Shown one piece after another: positions 13,201 through 26,171 of a stretch of 64,000 nucleotides of DNA (its first letter is position 1; each line of letters opens with the position of its first letter). Source of the DNA: Sporothrix humicola (Eukaryota > Ascomycota > Sordariomycetes > Ophiostomatales > Ophiostomataceae); assembly GCA_021396245.1 (NCBI GenBank), contig WNYE01000017.1, positions 124,001 to 188,000 of the forward strand, written 5' to 3'. The position numbers and the translations under genes are program-made. The notes below the pieces were generated by a model that did no database searches, was not told the origin of the DNA, and was given only the letters and a program-made list of their open reading frames with translations.

Positions 13201-16200
13201 CGGCTGGTTTTATCGGTGGTCTGGCCAACGCAAATGCCCGTCTACGGGCCGCCTCTGTGTCAACGACAGGCAGCGGAAACAGCATGGAAGACCAGCTCTC
13301 GCGGCCGGTTGCGACAAATGTTCTCACTGACACTGTCCGCGACTACTACAACCGCTTCTGTGAGATCCTCGGCAAGATCACAATCATCTGTGACAATACG
13401 TTTGGCGGGCTGGCTGTATCGGAGGAGAAGTTTACTAGCCCTGGCCCAAAGACCCCGATTACCGAGACATTCACCTTTGCGCGGCGCGAAGAGCACAGCA
13501 ATATCCCCATTGACCAGAAGCAGTCCTTCTACGAGCTACTCCATGTTGCTGTCCAGGCCCTGCCGCGATGCCTGTCGCCCGACATTCCCTTTAACTCGCT
13601 GATCAATCTCTTGTGCACCGGCACAGCCCACATCCAGCCAACCATTGCCGAGTCGTCCGCCCAGTCGCTCAAGGCCATTGCACGGCAGTCGCATGCTCAG
13701 CAGGTCACCACGGGGTTCTCGCGCTTTGTCTTCACTTTTAACGAGAACTTTGCCGAGACGAAGCCCGACATCGGCATGCTGTCGGCTGACCACATTGAGA
13801 CCACTGCGCGTCTCTATGTTGAGCTTCTCCAAATCTGGATCGAGGAAGTCGAGCGCAAGACCAAGGACCTGTCGTCGGCCGAGTCGAACGAGCCCGGGAA
13901 CGCCATGGGGAACTCTGACAAGCGTGGCTTGAAGCTTGATCTGTCAAGTATGTGGGCCGAGGTCGACCAGATCGAAGCTCACGGACTGTTTTTCCTGTGC
14001 TCGCGGTCGCACAAGGTGCGCAGCTCTGCCGTCACTGTGCTGCGGCTCGTCGCCAAGTTCGATACTGTGCTTGGAAAGCCCAAGAAGACCGAAAAGGACA
14101 ACTTGCGCGCCATTGATATTCTGGAGAATGAGTCGGCTCTGATCATGAACTTTAACGACGAACACCTGACTGTGGCCGAGCGCAGCCGTCTGCAGCGCGG
14201 CCTCAAGAGCAGCGGCAGCCAAAGCGCGATTATCGAGCTTGGAGCGAGCGATCTCTCGTACGATGCCACGCTCTGGGCCAAGGTCTTTCCCAACCTGGTG
14301 CGCGTGGTCTTCGAGAGGTCCTACTTGGCCGTCACAATCGCCCGCGATCTTGTCTGCAGCCGCATCCTGGAACTGTATAAGATCGTATCGATGATTTCGG
14401 AGCCAGGTCGCGACCAATACCAAGGAACCGGCCGCTATGCGACCGTCGCTCAGGTCCTCACGACGCAGCCCGGCCTTCTTGTTGAGCAATGGAAGAACTA
14501 CCTCATCTTTGCTCTTTCTACGTTGCTGGATGACGGCCAGCCGCCGAATAGTACCCGGCAAGTCCAGCACGGGCGGAAAGGCTCCAAGTCGGCCCCACCG
14601 AACCCGCCCGACAACATGGTGACCGCGAGGTTCCTCTTCAAGTTTCTGAACCCCATGCTTTCGGCACATTCGGACTTCGTCCGAGAATCCATTGTGGTCG
14701 GTTTTGGTGCGATCAATGTCACAACATACCGCGCACTGCTCGAGGAACTGGAAGGACATCTGTCGCGGTTCTTTGACGAGGCCAAGGGCCGCTCGCACCA
14801 GCGCACCAACAGCAGTCCTCGCCGGAACAAGAAGCTGGACACGCTACGGACTACGTCCGCCAATGTCTACCGGTCGACAAGCCATTTCTTGAAGCTGCCG
14901 GAAATCTACAGCGACGACTGGGTGCTTGGCATGCTTGTCACCCAGGCCCGGGACATGAAGCTGTTTTTGATGGACGGCGAGGTGCAGCGGGATATGCAGT
15001 TCCAGCAGCTTCGGCGCCACTACTGCGGCCTCATGGAAGAGCTCTACACGGGTATCACCAAGTCCCGCGACCCTACGCGCTGGATCACCTTTGAGGCGCG
15101 CAAGTCGTCATTTGCGCTTATGGAAGACTGGTGCGGGTTCTCGCCGAACTTGGCGCAGCTCTACCGCGACGAGAACGGCCGACTGTCGATGGTTGAACAG
15201 CATGTCCAGCCTCGCCCCCCAGACAGCACACTTTCCGCTGCCATGGAGATTGAAAAGCGCCAACTGAGGACAGCCGCCTTGAGCGCCATGGCTGCGCTCT
15301 GTGCTGGACCGATCAGTGTCACCACGGAAAGCGGTGCCTCGCTGCAGTTTGACATGCGGCGCATGTTTGCCTGGGTGGAGGATATTTTCAGGTCGGGCAA
15401 CGACCGTATGCGTCTTATTGGACGCCAGGCGCTCAACAATCTGATCGTCCACAACAAGGAGCACCCGTTCTTGCTGGAGCACAGCATTGGCCGGTGCTAC
15501 CTGACCGAGTCCACCAATGTGCTCGAGTGCTACTTTGAGGTTGTCACCCAGGTTCTTCTCGAGCACCCAGAGTACCCGTGCCCCTTCTGGCGTCTGCTCG
15601 GCCTGTGCCTCTTTACGCTCGGAAACGAACAGAGCGAGATCCGGTCCAAGTCTGTGCAGATGCTGCGCGCTCTCGAGGAACGCCAGGGCGTTGGCCGCGG
15701 CTCCAAGATTCAGGACTTCGACATTAGCGTGTCGGACAAGACCAAGGCCGTCTACAAGCTTGCTCAGTACAAGATCTCCGAGCGCCTTTCAAAGCAGCAC
15801 ACCGAAGTGGCCTTTCACATCTTCTCCGAATTCACCTACTACTTCAAGGACGTGCAGCAGGCCGCTCAGCGCAACGTGATTGCCGTCATCCTTCCGTGGA
15901 TCCAGTCCATCGAGCTCAAGGTCGACCCTAATGGCGGCCCGACCGCCGAGTCCTATGTTCTTCTTGCCAACCTGCTCGAAATCACCATCAAGTCCAGCGG
16001 CGCCTTGCACAACGAGGTGCAGGCTCTCTGGCAGGCCTTGGCAACCGGTCCTCACCCCGGAAACGTGCGCCTGATCCTGGACTTTATCATGGCCCTGTGT
16101 CTCGAGCGTCGGGAGCAGAACTTTGTGGAATACGCCAAGCAAATTGTCGTGTTCTTGGCCAGCACCAGCAGTGCCCCCGGCCAAAAGGTCGTCGATTTCC

Positions 16201-19097
16201 TTCTCATGCAGATCACGCCCAAGGCCATGGTCCCCAATGAGAAGAGAGAGACAATGCCTCCGCCGCCAGACGCCAACAGCCTCTTCCCCTACTGTGCCGA
16301 CCTCAACGACGCACTTCCCGTCGGAACCAAGCAGGCCGGGTTCTCACTTGGCCAGCTGTCTCTAATCCTGCTCGTGGATCTTATGGTCTCGCCGGTCAAC
16401 CTGGCTGCCGAAAATGTGCCTGTCCTGCTCCAGGTAGTCACTGTTCTCTGGGACCATTACACGCCCCTCGTGCAGGAACAGGCTCGTGAAATGCTTGTGC
16501 ACCTGATTCACGAGCTCGTCATCTCCAACATTGACGACAAGACGGCTGAAGAGGCCAAAGCTATCGAGGGCCTCGTGGAGCTCATCCGCCGCCACGACAA
16601 GTCGGTGGTCTGGGGCTACGAAGACAGCAACGGCAAGGAAGACGACCAGGACAGCAAAGTGCCTCCGAGCATGGAGTACCTGACGTCCGAGGTGGTCAAG
16701 ACATTCGAGGTCGCGTTCCCAGGCATCAAGGAGCAATGGGGCCGTCTTTCGCTGACTTGGGCCACCTCGTGCCCCGTCCGCCATCTTGCATGCCGGTCGT
16801 TCCAGATCTTCCGCTGCATCCTGACATCGCTCGACCAATACATGCTCGCGGATATGCTCGCCCGTCTCTCCAATACCATTGCCGACGAAGACAGCGAAAT
16901 CCGCACATTCTCGATGGAGATCCTGACAACGCTCAAAACACTTATTTCAAAGCTCGACGCCGACAAGCTGTCGTCCTTCCCGCAGCTCTTCTGGACCACG
17001 TGCGCGTGTCTCGAGTCAATCAACGAGCGCGAGTTCTTGGAGGCGGTCGACATGCTCAACGAGTTCTTGGACAAGCTCGACTTCCAGTCGGCCAGCGTCC
17101 GGCGCCTCTTCTTGGATGGCCAGCCTACCAAGTGGGATGGGGCCTTTGAGGGTCTCCAGCCGCTGCTGTACAAGGGCCTGCGGTCTTCGCTTTGTCTCGA
17201 TGCCACACTCAAAACACTTAACAAGCTCGTCCGTCTTCCTAGCGACGCTCTCATTGGAGACGACGACCGTCTGTTCCTGGCTCTCGTGGCAAACCTGCCT
17301 CGCTTCCTGCACGAGATGGAGCAGGGCAACACGCTGAGCGATGATATTGTCCAGACAACGCAGAACTTGCTGGGTCTCGCACTTTCACAGGGCCACGGCG
17401 GTATTGCCATGGTGCTCGACGGCTACTTGTCGTCCACCTACGACAGAGACGGCAGCGATTTTGCCATGCAAATGTTTGGGGCGTTCCAGGAGCACTTCCT
17501 GCCAAGACTCGACTTCCAGATGATCACCATGTTGATGGGTTTCCTGACAAACAGCATCTCGTGGGTACGTCTCAAGACCATGCGGGTCCTCTGTGTCTTT
17601 ATCCCGCAAATCGACATGCGCCAGCCCGATATCGCCGGCCACGGCTCCGACCTCCTGTCACCGCTGCTGCGTCTGTTGCCGACCGACTTCTGCATGGAAG
17701 CCCTCCAGGTGCTCGATAACATCATGACCATGTCTGGCTCGTCGATGGACAAGCACCACATCCGCATGAGTATGACGCGGGCCACGTCCAAGTCGATCCG
17801 CAAAGAGTACGAGCGCACGCAGAGCCTGTTTGGCATTCCCGAAGAATCTGGCTGGGCCATTCCGATGCCCGCCAAGAAGACCGACTCGACGCGCGCCAAC
17901 ATCCATGCCGTCTTTTACAGCTGTCAAAACACCGAGGGCGAAGAGGGCGTCGCCGCTGAACCACCCGCACCGACACCCGAAGTCGAGTTCCACATTGAAG
18001 AGTTCCCCTACCTCTACTACCCGCCGCCCATGGAGCGCACCGATACCATGTTGTCCGACGATGCCGTCCGCAGCGAAGAAATGTCCGTTTCCGGCGATCT
18101 CGTGACCAAGCTCGACAGCCTCGACGACTTTTTTGACGACATGGGCACCAGCCCGCCCAGCGACAGCCGCTCGTCCACAATCACCATTACCGAAGCCTCG
18201 GGCGCCCAGCTCTACGACGAGATCGTGCCGCTGCTGCACCAGGCGTCCAACCCGACCACGAACCTGCAGAACGCCTTTGCAGACCGGCCGCCCGGTTCGC
18301 GCGACGGCACGGGCAGCAACAATAGCCCCTCAAACGTCGCCAACACAATGAATCCGGGCGCCTTCAACTTTGGCACCAGCCACCATGTAGCGCCCCCTAT
18401 AGCGGGTAGCGGTAGTGCCACCCGGCCATCGCTGCATGCGCGGTCCATTACCTCTCCGTCCGCGCCGGCCTCGGTCTCCAACCCGGGCATCAATTCCGTC
18501 CAGGCCTCGTCATCCTACCTGCGCGAGTTTGCCTCGGATGATGAAGACGCCTTCTTCTCCGATGTGGAAGACGACCGCCACGTGGCTGGCAGCAATTTTG
18601 GTAGCGTCATGGGCGGTTTGCCGAGTGGAGGTGGAAGCGGTGGCTCTGCTGTTGGCGGTGGCGGTTCGGCCGGTTCTGCGGGCTCCTTTGGCGGCGGCGT
18701 TGGCGGTTCCAGTGGGAACAACAACGGCAACCACAGTGGCGGGGGTGTATTCGAGACCATGATCCGCCCCCTGGCCCAAAGCACCCGCTCTCGCATGCGG
18801 CGCCTGACGGGAAGTCGGTCCCGTGACGAGAAACTGCCCGATGTCATGGGCAGCATCAGCGGCATTGCCAGCCTGCCGAGCCCGGCCGGGGTGACGTCGC
18901 CTGGCCCTTCTAGTGGTGGCGGTGGCATGGGAAGTGAGAACGGTGGTAACAACAGCAACAATGGTGTGCCGGTCGGCATGCAGTCACCGCCGCCACAGCC
19001 GCGGTCAGACAAGCTTCCAGTGTCGCCGCAAGTGCCCAAGCTGCCGGCCTCTTACCTCACAAAGAGCAAGCCAAACAACAACAGCGATATGATGTGA
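10226..19097 (+). CDS. tao3: Cell morphogenesis scaffold TAO3/MOR2/Furry (PAG1)
   Basis: Very large HEAT/armadillo-like scaffold of the RAM/MOR network. It binds and activates NDR kinases (Cbk1 in yeast, Orb6 in fission yeast, COT-1 in Neurospora) for polarised growth and septation. The main exon is 10831-19097. The frame is closed by a stop at 10749-10751 and has no ATG before 10831, so the start must be spliced in. The best solution is ATGG at 10226-10229, a 601-nt intron (10230-10830, donor GTGAGT, branch GCTGAC, acceptor TCTACAG), then CTCCGTCC, giving M-A-P-S and 2756 residues. Residues 1-265 are Ser/Thr-rich and disordered. The conserved body begins near 270 (EYALHVLFTSF) and runs to about 2420. 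The C-terminus is acidic, then Gly/Ser-rich (about 2595-2640). No internal stop or frameshift. Gene identity is highly likely; the 4-nt first coding exon is inferred. Confidence 0.9.
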
Positions 19098-19833
19098 TTT
19101 GTTTTTGGCTTTGCACATTTCACGAAAGTCGTATTATTTTTATTGGAGTGGGAGTTTTTTTTCTTTTTTTTTCTGATTTGGAGTTTTTCTTATGATGGTT
19201 GTGATAATTATTGTGGTCTACTTTTTGGAGTTTTCTTTTAATGTTGGCGATTATTATCATTCTCATCTGTTGCCATTTTAATTGTTTGTATTTTTCTGCT
19301 ATTTTGCTATTTACTTTGCGAGCATTACTTACCCCTTTTCGCTCCTTTATTTATCATTGGCCAGCATTTTCCAGCCATATATTTTTTGCCATATTTTGCC
19401 ACACTATTTCAAACCGTCCTTTGAGCATTGTTTACATTGCATGCCACCACTAAAAAGTATATGTAATTAGGAAAGACAGGCGTTTGATACCTACATTCAT
19501 TTATTGATGAAAATCACTGTTTTAACATTGTATTGAGACATTGCACATTTTGAATATAATTGAGAAATTATTTTTGCTGGTAAGATTGATTTATGTATAT
19601 ATATATATTTAAAACAAATTGTTAGTTCGTTTATACGTAAACAAAATTGCAACGAATTTCTTTTTCGCAGAGGTCAAAATTCCATCATTGAAACCAATTA
19701 AAGTAGAATGTATAGATTTAGATTTAGATTGAGTTGAATAGATGAACATATCCTCAGAATACAAGCCAAATCAACCATACAATTTTACTCTACCGCCCCT
19801 ACTCCAACTTGAACGCCTGACGCCTTCTTGCCT
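19098..19833. other. AT-rich region between convergent 3' ends
   Basis: The 736 bases between the TAO3 stop and the regulator stop are very AT-rich. They hold T-runs directly after TAO3 (19135-19180), a TATATATATATATT tract near 19597 and three tandem TAGATT units at 19713-19730. This fits 3' untranslated and termination sequence for both convergent genes. No gene is seen. Confidence 0.6.
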
Positions 19834-22800
19834 CTAACTTGGCCCAATCGGAAGACTCTCAATAATTCGCAGCTCGGCTTCAAAACTGGACCCGGGCACA
19901 GCCCACATTCGCAGCCGACTAGCAACCTGGTCGCGCAGGTGGGTAATGTCCATAGTCGGGGCGAGGCGCTGGCCGGCGACCAAGGGTCGTGTGGCGGCGA
20001 TGCTGGGGCAGGCGTCGGCGACGACGAGCACCAACAGACAGGCCATGCTGCTCTGGCAAAAGGACCACAAGTAGTTTGAGCGGCGCTCAAGCAGTGGGAG
20101 AACATGGACGAGGTATGCGGCGCAGGAGTCGACGCAGATGGCGCATTTCTCGAGAACAGCTGTCGGTAAGGGCGGCGGCGGTGGAACTGGAGGAGTGTTG
20201 GTTGCTGTGTCACTTGTCGAGGCACTTCTAGTGGCACGTTCTCGGGAAAGAATCTGTTGCTGCTGATGGTAGGCAACTGCAAGGACAAAGGGTCGGTGGA
20301 TAATGTGCCGGGCCGCGTAATACTGAATGCGGAGGATCTGGATGCGCTCGTTGTAGGGCTTCGTTGTTGTTGGCACGTGTTGAGGCTTTGACCGGCTGCC
20401 GCCTAGCCACGGCATATCATCGCCGCTCAGGTCGTTGAGGTCGTCAATGAAAGACATATCTCCTCCACTCGGGCCACTGGTGTTGTTATCACTTAGAGGC
20501 GGCCTAATGTGTTCTGGCATTGCACGATACCAGGCTTCGAGCTGACGGTTTAACTCGGCACTGACTGGGAGCATCTTGTCGATGCCAGTATTATCGGAAC
20601 TGCCAAGACCGAGGCCGATGCCGACGCCGGGAGTAGCCGTAAGTAATGCTGACGGGGTTGTTGATGCGTAAAGATTGTAGTCAGCACGTTTTCTCTTGTT
20701 TCCGGGCGTCGTTCTTCCGCTTGTGGCACTGTCGCTGTCGGGAATTGTAAGGTTTCCTCCCTGAACAGAGTCGATGCCACCTGTTGCGTATAGAGTGCTG
20801 TGGATGCGGTTCAGGAGCCGTCGTGCTGCGATTTCTGCCACAAAGCAGATCATGTCATCGCCATCGTCTGGGTCAAGACTGCTGGGGAGCGGCATGTTGT
20901 CTGCCAGAGGCTCAATGCCACTTCTAGGGACATCCAGTTCGGCAGATCGGTCGCTTTGTGTGTTAGTAGGGTTGATTAAGACATCCTCAGAATCCCAGGA
21001 TATATATTAGTACTTACCATTCCCACATGAAGCTCACCCAAAATACGGGCAGCACTTGTCGATCCTTTTCTGGTTCATCTCCATCGCGTCGATGTCTGAG
21101 AGAAGAATGTTAGTATTTCCTTATTACTTGCCATTGAATTTCTAGAAATTGTAACTCACTCCTCAATATGCCGGATTAGCTGCCGACCGGCTAGATATAT
21201 GAATCTGGCATTGTGCAATGGCCGTCCAATATAGGAAAAGTACGAGGCTGCTAGGAGAAGAGCTTGGGATGTCTCCAGCGCCGCCGGTCCAAATTCCCAC
21301 AATGTATGGCGAAGGATAATCTTCATGGCCGGCTGGAAGAGGGAGAGAGCAAAACGATCACGCTCATTTTGGCTTTGTCGTTGTATGGTCGGATCCGGTG
21401 ATGACGAACAGGAAGATGACCGTGAAGGAGCACCACCCTGTGTTGACGGGGCCACTAAAGACCCCAGGGCCCATACAACGAGACAAATAGCTGTCCCGAT
21501 GGAGTCGTCGGGCCCTTGCTCATAAACTTTACTGGACCATTGGCGGAAACGGGAAGCACCAAATAGTGGTGCACTGGGATGCACATACGTAAAGTAGTTG
21601 CGCACGAGACCGTCGAGCACGGTGGGATGGCTGGCGGCCAAGACAGGCTGAGTTAGGATGGCAGGAACAACTCCAGGACTGAAAACTAGATCGAGCTGCG
21701 GCGGTAGAGGATGCTGGTTTTCAATGTCGAAAAAATAGGTTCGTGGGTAGTGATAGTGGTAGGTCGTAAAGTGAGCCTTTCCTTTTCCTTTTCCAGCACC
21801 ACTTCCTCCGCTTGGTCTGCGTTCTAGGACATTGCTTTTGGCACGCTGTTGATATTCGAGAAAGAAACGGACTAGGGGATGGGAGAGGAACGTGTTCGCA
21901 GATGTGGAGTGCTCATAGGGGATCAAGAACTGCTGATCTTGCTCGACATTTTGTTGTGTTGACGAGACCTCCGACGTGGCGACTGAAGAAGGGGCTTTGC
22001 CGATGCTCAAGAGGGCTCGCGAGGTGTTTGTGTTTCCGATCGTGGCTGTATTGATAGTATTGGATGTCGTGGTGGTAGTGGAGGTGAGACCGGAGCCGGA
22101 AGGAAAAGCGGATGTGCCAGTGGGATAGCCAAAAACGGGCGTTGGTGTGGCTGTGCTGCCAGCCGTGTTGGAGCTGCTACTGGTGCCATGAAATGCATTG
22201 AAAAATTGCTGTTGTTGTGATGGATGTGGCTGTTGTTGATAGAGGTATTGGGGCCGATTTGAGGTGTCGATGCCACGCAAAGAGTTCACGCCGACAGGTG
22301 ATGGCACAGGAACTGGAGCTGGAGGTGAAGTCGTGGGTGCACCGGATGCCGTGATACCTCCAAGACCAGCGATGGCAGTGGCCGCAAATTCGGGTGTCAA
22401 ATGGAACGGAGATCGTGAAAAGGGATGGCTGTGGCTGCCAAAGAGCGAAGGATCTGTGCCCTCTGATGGGTCGACGACACCAGCTGCAGAGGCATCGATA
22501 GAGACTTTTGGCGAGATGCTGAGGTGGGATCCGTCAAAACTGGATGATGACGGCTCGTGGAGGAAGAGGTTCTGAAGCCTGTGGCTTTGCTCTTCGAGCA
22601 AGGCCTCGATGCGGCCTAGGCGTTCGACGACGGCTTCATTGGATGCCGAAGGAGACTCGACCCTGGGGCATGAAGATTTTGTATTAGAAATTGTAAATGC
22701 ACGATGGAAAGGAATATAAACAACAAACGTGGCTTGGAGAAAGGCGGACAGTTGAATAAACAAATTGGGAACGGGAAAGCAAGAGGCCGAGGAAACGAAG

Positions 22801-23541
22801 AAACGAGGAAGCCTAAAGACCCGACTAGAGATGCAAACATTGGAAAGAGCCCAGCCCTGTGGATAGCTCAGAGGCCTAATAATACAGCCTGGCCTAACCA
22901 AGGGGCTGGACATGGGACATGGGGGTGGCTTGCGGATGGTGGCTCGGTGTGAAGGGGTGGAGGTGAGAGGTGAGACGGGATGTGGCAGGGTATTGGAGAG
23001 GAGATGAGAGAAAAGGAGAGGGGAAGTTAGGAGAAGAGAGACACGTGAAAAATAAAGTGAAATCAGGCAAATGAACAAAAATAAACAAAAAGGAAGGCGC
23101 AATGGAGGAAAGTGAAGATGTAAAGAAAAAGGAAAGAGGGTGAGGGGAGTTGAGATGGAAGGCGCGAACTGCATGCCCACCGCTCCTGCCTTGTTGCCCA
23201 ACCCAACCCAGCTCATAAATAAAAAAAACACATACACAAAACAAAACCGACACAAAAAGACAACTCACCGTTCAATGGGCAGATCCTTGTAGCGACAGTC
23301 GGCGTTGGACTCTCTGCACGTCGAGCATGGCCGGTCACCGTCACATCTTCGTTTCCGGTGCCTGCAAAAGTCGCAAGCCAAGAGCGCGCCTAAGCGGAGA
23401 CAAAGTCAGACAAAAAATTTCAGTGGTGTTGCACAGAAGGCAGGAGCAAGCGACAACAAATATTGGGATACAAAGTGATGCGAAAAAGGGAAGGAGCACG
23501 ATAGAGTTGCGCGCTTACTTACGTTTGCGTGTATAATTCAT
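19834..23541 (-). CDS. Zn2Cys6 (C6) fungal transcription factor
   Basis: Nuclear regulator with an N-terminal zinc binuclear cluster and a fungal_trans-type middle homology region; its target is unknown. The exons, all complement, are 23523..23541, 23269..23389, 21160..22662, 21018..21095 and 19834..20953, giving 946 residues in one frame. Every junction is GT-AG; introns are 133, 606, 64 and 64 nt, the last two with TACTAAC or CTAAC branch sites. The cluster is C12-x2-C15-x6-C22-x5-C28-x2-C31-x6-C38 with the basic stretch RHRKRRC. A short heptad-like helix follows (58-79, VERLGRIEALLEEQ), as in dimerising C6 proteins. Residues about 80-330 are Ser/Thr/Asn/Gln-rich linker. Residues about 395-945 resemble the regulatory domain (NYFTYVHPSAPLF, then WVSFMWECDRSAELD across the last two introns). 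Tail to tail with TAO3. The family is certain; I do not recognise a named orthologue. Confidence 0.9.
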
Positions 23542-26159
23542 GGCCGACAGAAGGGCAGCAGTGGAGGAAGATGGAGCAGCATAGACACTAAACGAAGGCT
23601 GTCTTCCACGGCTGGGCTCCACTGACCTTGTTTGATGAGGCCAAGAAATGTATGACGATGGAGAATGGTAAGGAAGGGGAGGGGATGCGTGGAGGTAAGG
23701 CGAGAAACAAGAAATTCGAGATGAGGCGGAACGAGGCGAGACAAGGCGAGAATAGGCGAATGATGATGAGGGGAAGCAGCCCTATTTATTAAGATCTCCC
23801 CTGACAGCCCCCAAGAATATATCGTCAAGTAGGGCTGAGACCTGAGAACTCGGGTCAAATTTGGGTAGGGCACGGATGCACACTTTGACAGTGGGAGAGT
23901 CTAGGTGAGCACGGAAGAGGTGAGTGATGTAAGATGCTTGATTCTGTCTGGGAAAGTTGGGGAGTAGGAGAGTTGGAGAATCGGAAAGAGGGCGTCGAAT
24001 GCTCGTCTCGGGATCAAATCTGGGATTGGGACGTGTTAATTTGTATTGTTTTGTGGTGAAGAGCTGTGTTTTCGTTGAAGATGTGTTGGCTTTGTAAATT
24101 CCATCGTCTTGTGCTGCCATCCGTGCTGACTATAGTTGTAGTACCGTTCGTTGATGTCTGGCTTTCTTGAGCCCTATGGAGGTTCCACTGGGTTCTTTAT
24201 ATCAAGAAGCAAGAGATCTTCCGTGTTCGTGTCAAATTGTGGCTGGATCGAGACCCGTTCTTTTCTTTCTTTTTCTTTTCTGGGTTTCCTTTTTGTCCGT
24301 TTCCTCTTCTTTTCTCGCTTCTTTCGTTTCCGTTTTATTTTTATCCAGATCCTCACCTCACACACCCCAGTCTGTTCTTCAGTGTCTGTGCAGGTGGAGG
24401 AGAGGGAGCAGCCCTGTCGACTTTTAAGCTTTTTTTTTTCTTTAAGAAAAAAAGTGTCAGCAGTAGTTGTGTAGGAGGACCTTTTTGGTGTGTGATGTCA
24501 GAAAGACAGGAGGAAACGAGAGATGAAAAGAAAAATGAAAGAAACGTGCAAGGGAAAATAGAAAGAGAATAAAAAGAAAACTAAAGAGGCTAGAGGGAAA
24601 TGCAACAAGGGGAGTGAGAAGAGAGAGGGCCAGAGATGATCCTTACAGTCGACCAGGGCAAGGATGAGAACGGGGACGAGAATAGGAAACGTACCAGCAG
24701 CGGGAAGGTGATCTAGAATATGACAAAGCTTGCCATGTCATGGATAATATGGTCATGATTGTTGGTGGCGTGTATATAAGCGGTGTGGAGTTGCTGGGGG
24801 ACGGTAGCTTGGTGGTTTCGAGTCCATGTAGTCCATATTAAGTCCACGATGGTAACTTATGGTTTTTACTCCGTATGTCTTGTACTTGTGCCTGCTATAT
24901 GGTATGGTACTGCTGCTCATCGTTATTTTATTCACAGGCACAGCTTTTGCTTTTTTTGCCTCTTGCCGCCCTCGTGGACGATAGGAAACAGCGTAGCCGT
25001 CGTCATCGCTCTCCTCCTATCGCCGTATATTTGTTTCGGGTCTCTTGACTTTCATACAAGGGAAGATGCCTGATTGGGATGGTCGGGGAGGACCGCCGAG
25101 GGTGGCCAAAATCGATAGAAAGTAAATCGAATAAAACTGCGCCGTGAAAACATTCCAGGCTTGGACATGCTTGCGGCAGTATCATTGGATATTTCTCTCT
25201 AGGGATATGTCTACAGGCATCTACCAAATACGACGTCCTTCTAGAAGATCCAAAGAAACCGCGCGGTACTGGTCGGAGGAAGTTCGCGGTTGACAATGTG
25301 GTTGAACAAGACATAAAATAAAACTGGAGATGGAGGCAAAGAAGAAACAAAGTAAAGGTCGAGGCAGCCTGCAGCCAAGATAATCACACGCCCCCTCACT
25401 GTCTACTGACATGGAAATTAGGCACTGGGAACTGACAGGTGCGGTAGCACAACAGCTCAAGTACAAAAAAGATACTTTGCATGTTGATATTTGCTCACTC
25501 CCTCCGTGGAGATTGTCAGACTGCACAATAAGAATAAAGAGAGAAGACGACCGGGCTACGGGGCATTGATACCGCGGAAAGGAAGACACGCGACAGCCGT
25601 TGAATTTTAAATTCATTTTTGGGGGCGTGTGTGTCTGAGCGGCAAAAACGTAACCTTGCATCCCCTGCCCTGGACTCCTGGGTCATTGGCCGAACGCCTG
25701 TCCCGTGGCTCTGGTTCCCTGGCTTTAACGAGAAAGAACGCAAAAAATACTGCAGCAAGTCGAAGAAAAAGAGGTGGGAATTGGCCTTCTTTTCGGTCAG
25801 AAACTATGGACTATCCTCGTCATCCTAAATTCTCCTTTCTTGAAGCTTACATACATCGTACACCCCGTAGCACTACTTTACGAGACCATTTTCCGAATGC
25901 AGATGGTGCATGCTGTAGAAGGGACTTGCATCTGGAGTATTACGGGGTAGACTCGCTCACTCGGTAATATGGGGCAGTTGTGGCGTTCTCGACGCGCACA
26001 GGGGTGCAGTGACCCCGGATTGTGTCCTTTTCATTGTGTCTTTTGGTATTTGAATTGTTTTAGATGCAACTTTTGAGATTTTGTCATCGTTTGTCGCTTG
26101 TCTGTCATTTGTCGTGTCTGCTTTGTCAGTTTATTCGTCTTTGGCATGGCCTGACATAT

Positions 26160-26171
26160 CCGTATATACGG
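26160..26171. repeat. 12-bp perfect palindrome CCGTATATACGG
   Basis: Perfect inverted repeat with CCG and CGG ends six bases apart, the arrangement some Zn2Cys6 proteins bind as everted CGG triplets. It lies about 2.6 kb upstream of the C6 regulator start. A close relative (CCGTA-TG-TACGG) is at 31503-31514. Any function is inference. Confidence 0.4.

Noticed and set aside
22859..22880. tRNA A-box-like GGATAGCTCAGAGG
   Set aside because: No T-arm (GGTTCRANNCC) follows within a tRNA length and no cloverleaf can be drawn. It is inside an intron of the C6 regulator.
24805..24826. Adjacent A-box-like (TAGCTTGGTGG) and B-box-like (GGTTTCGAGTCC) strings
   Set aside because: They are overlapping or a few bases apart, not 30-60 bases, so no tRNA is possible.
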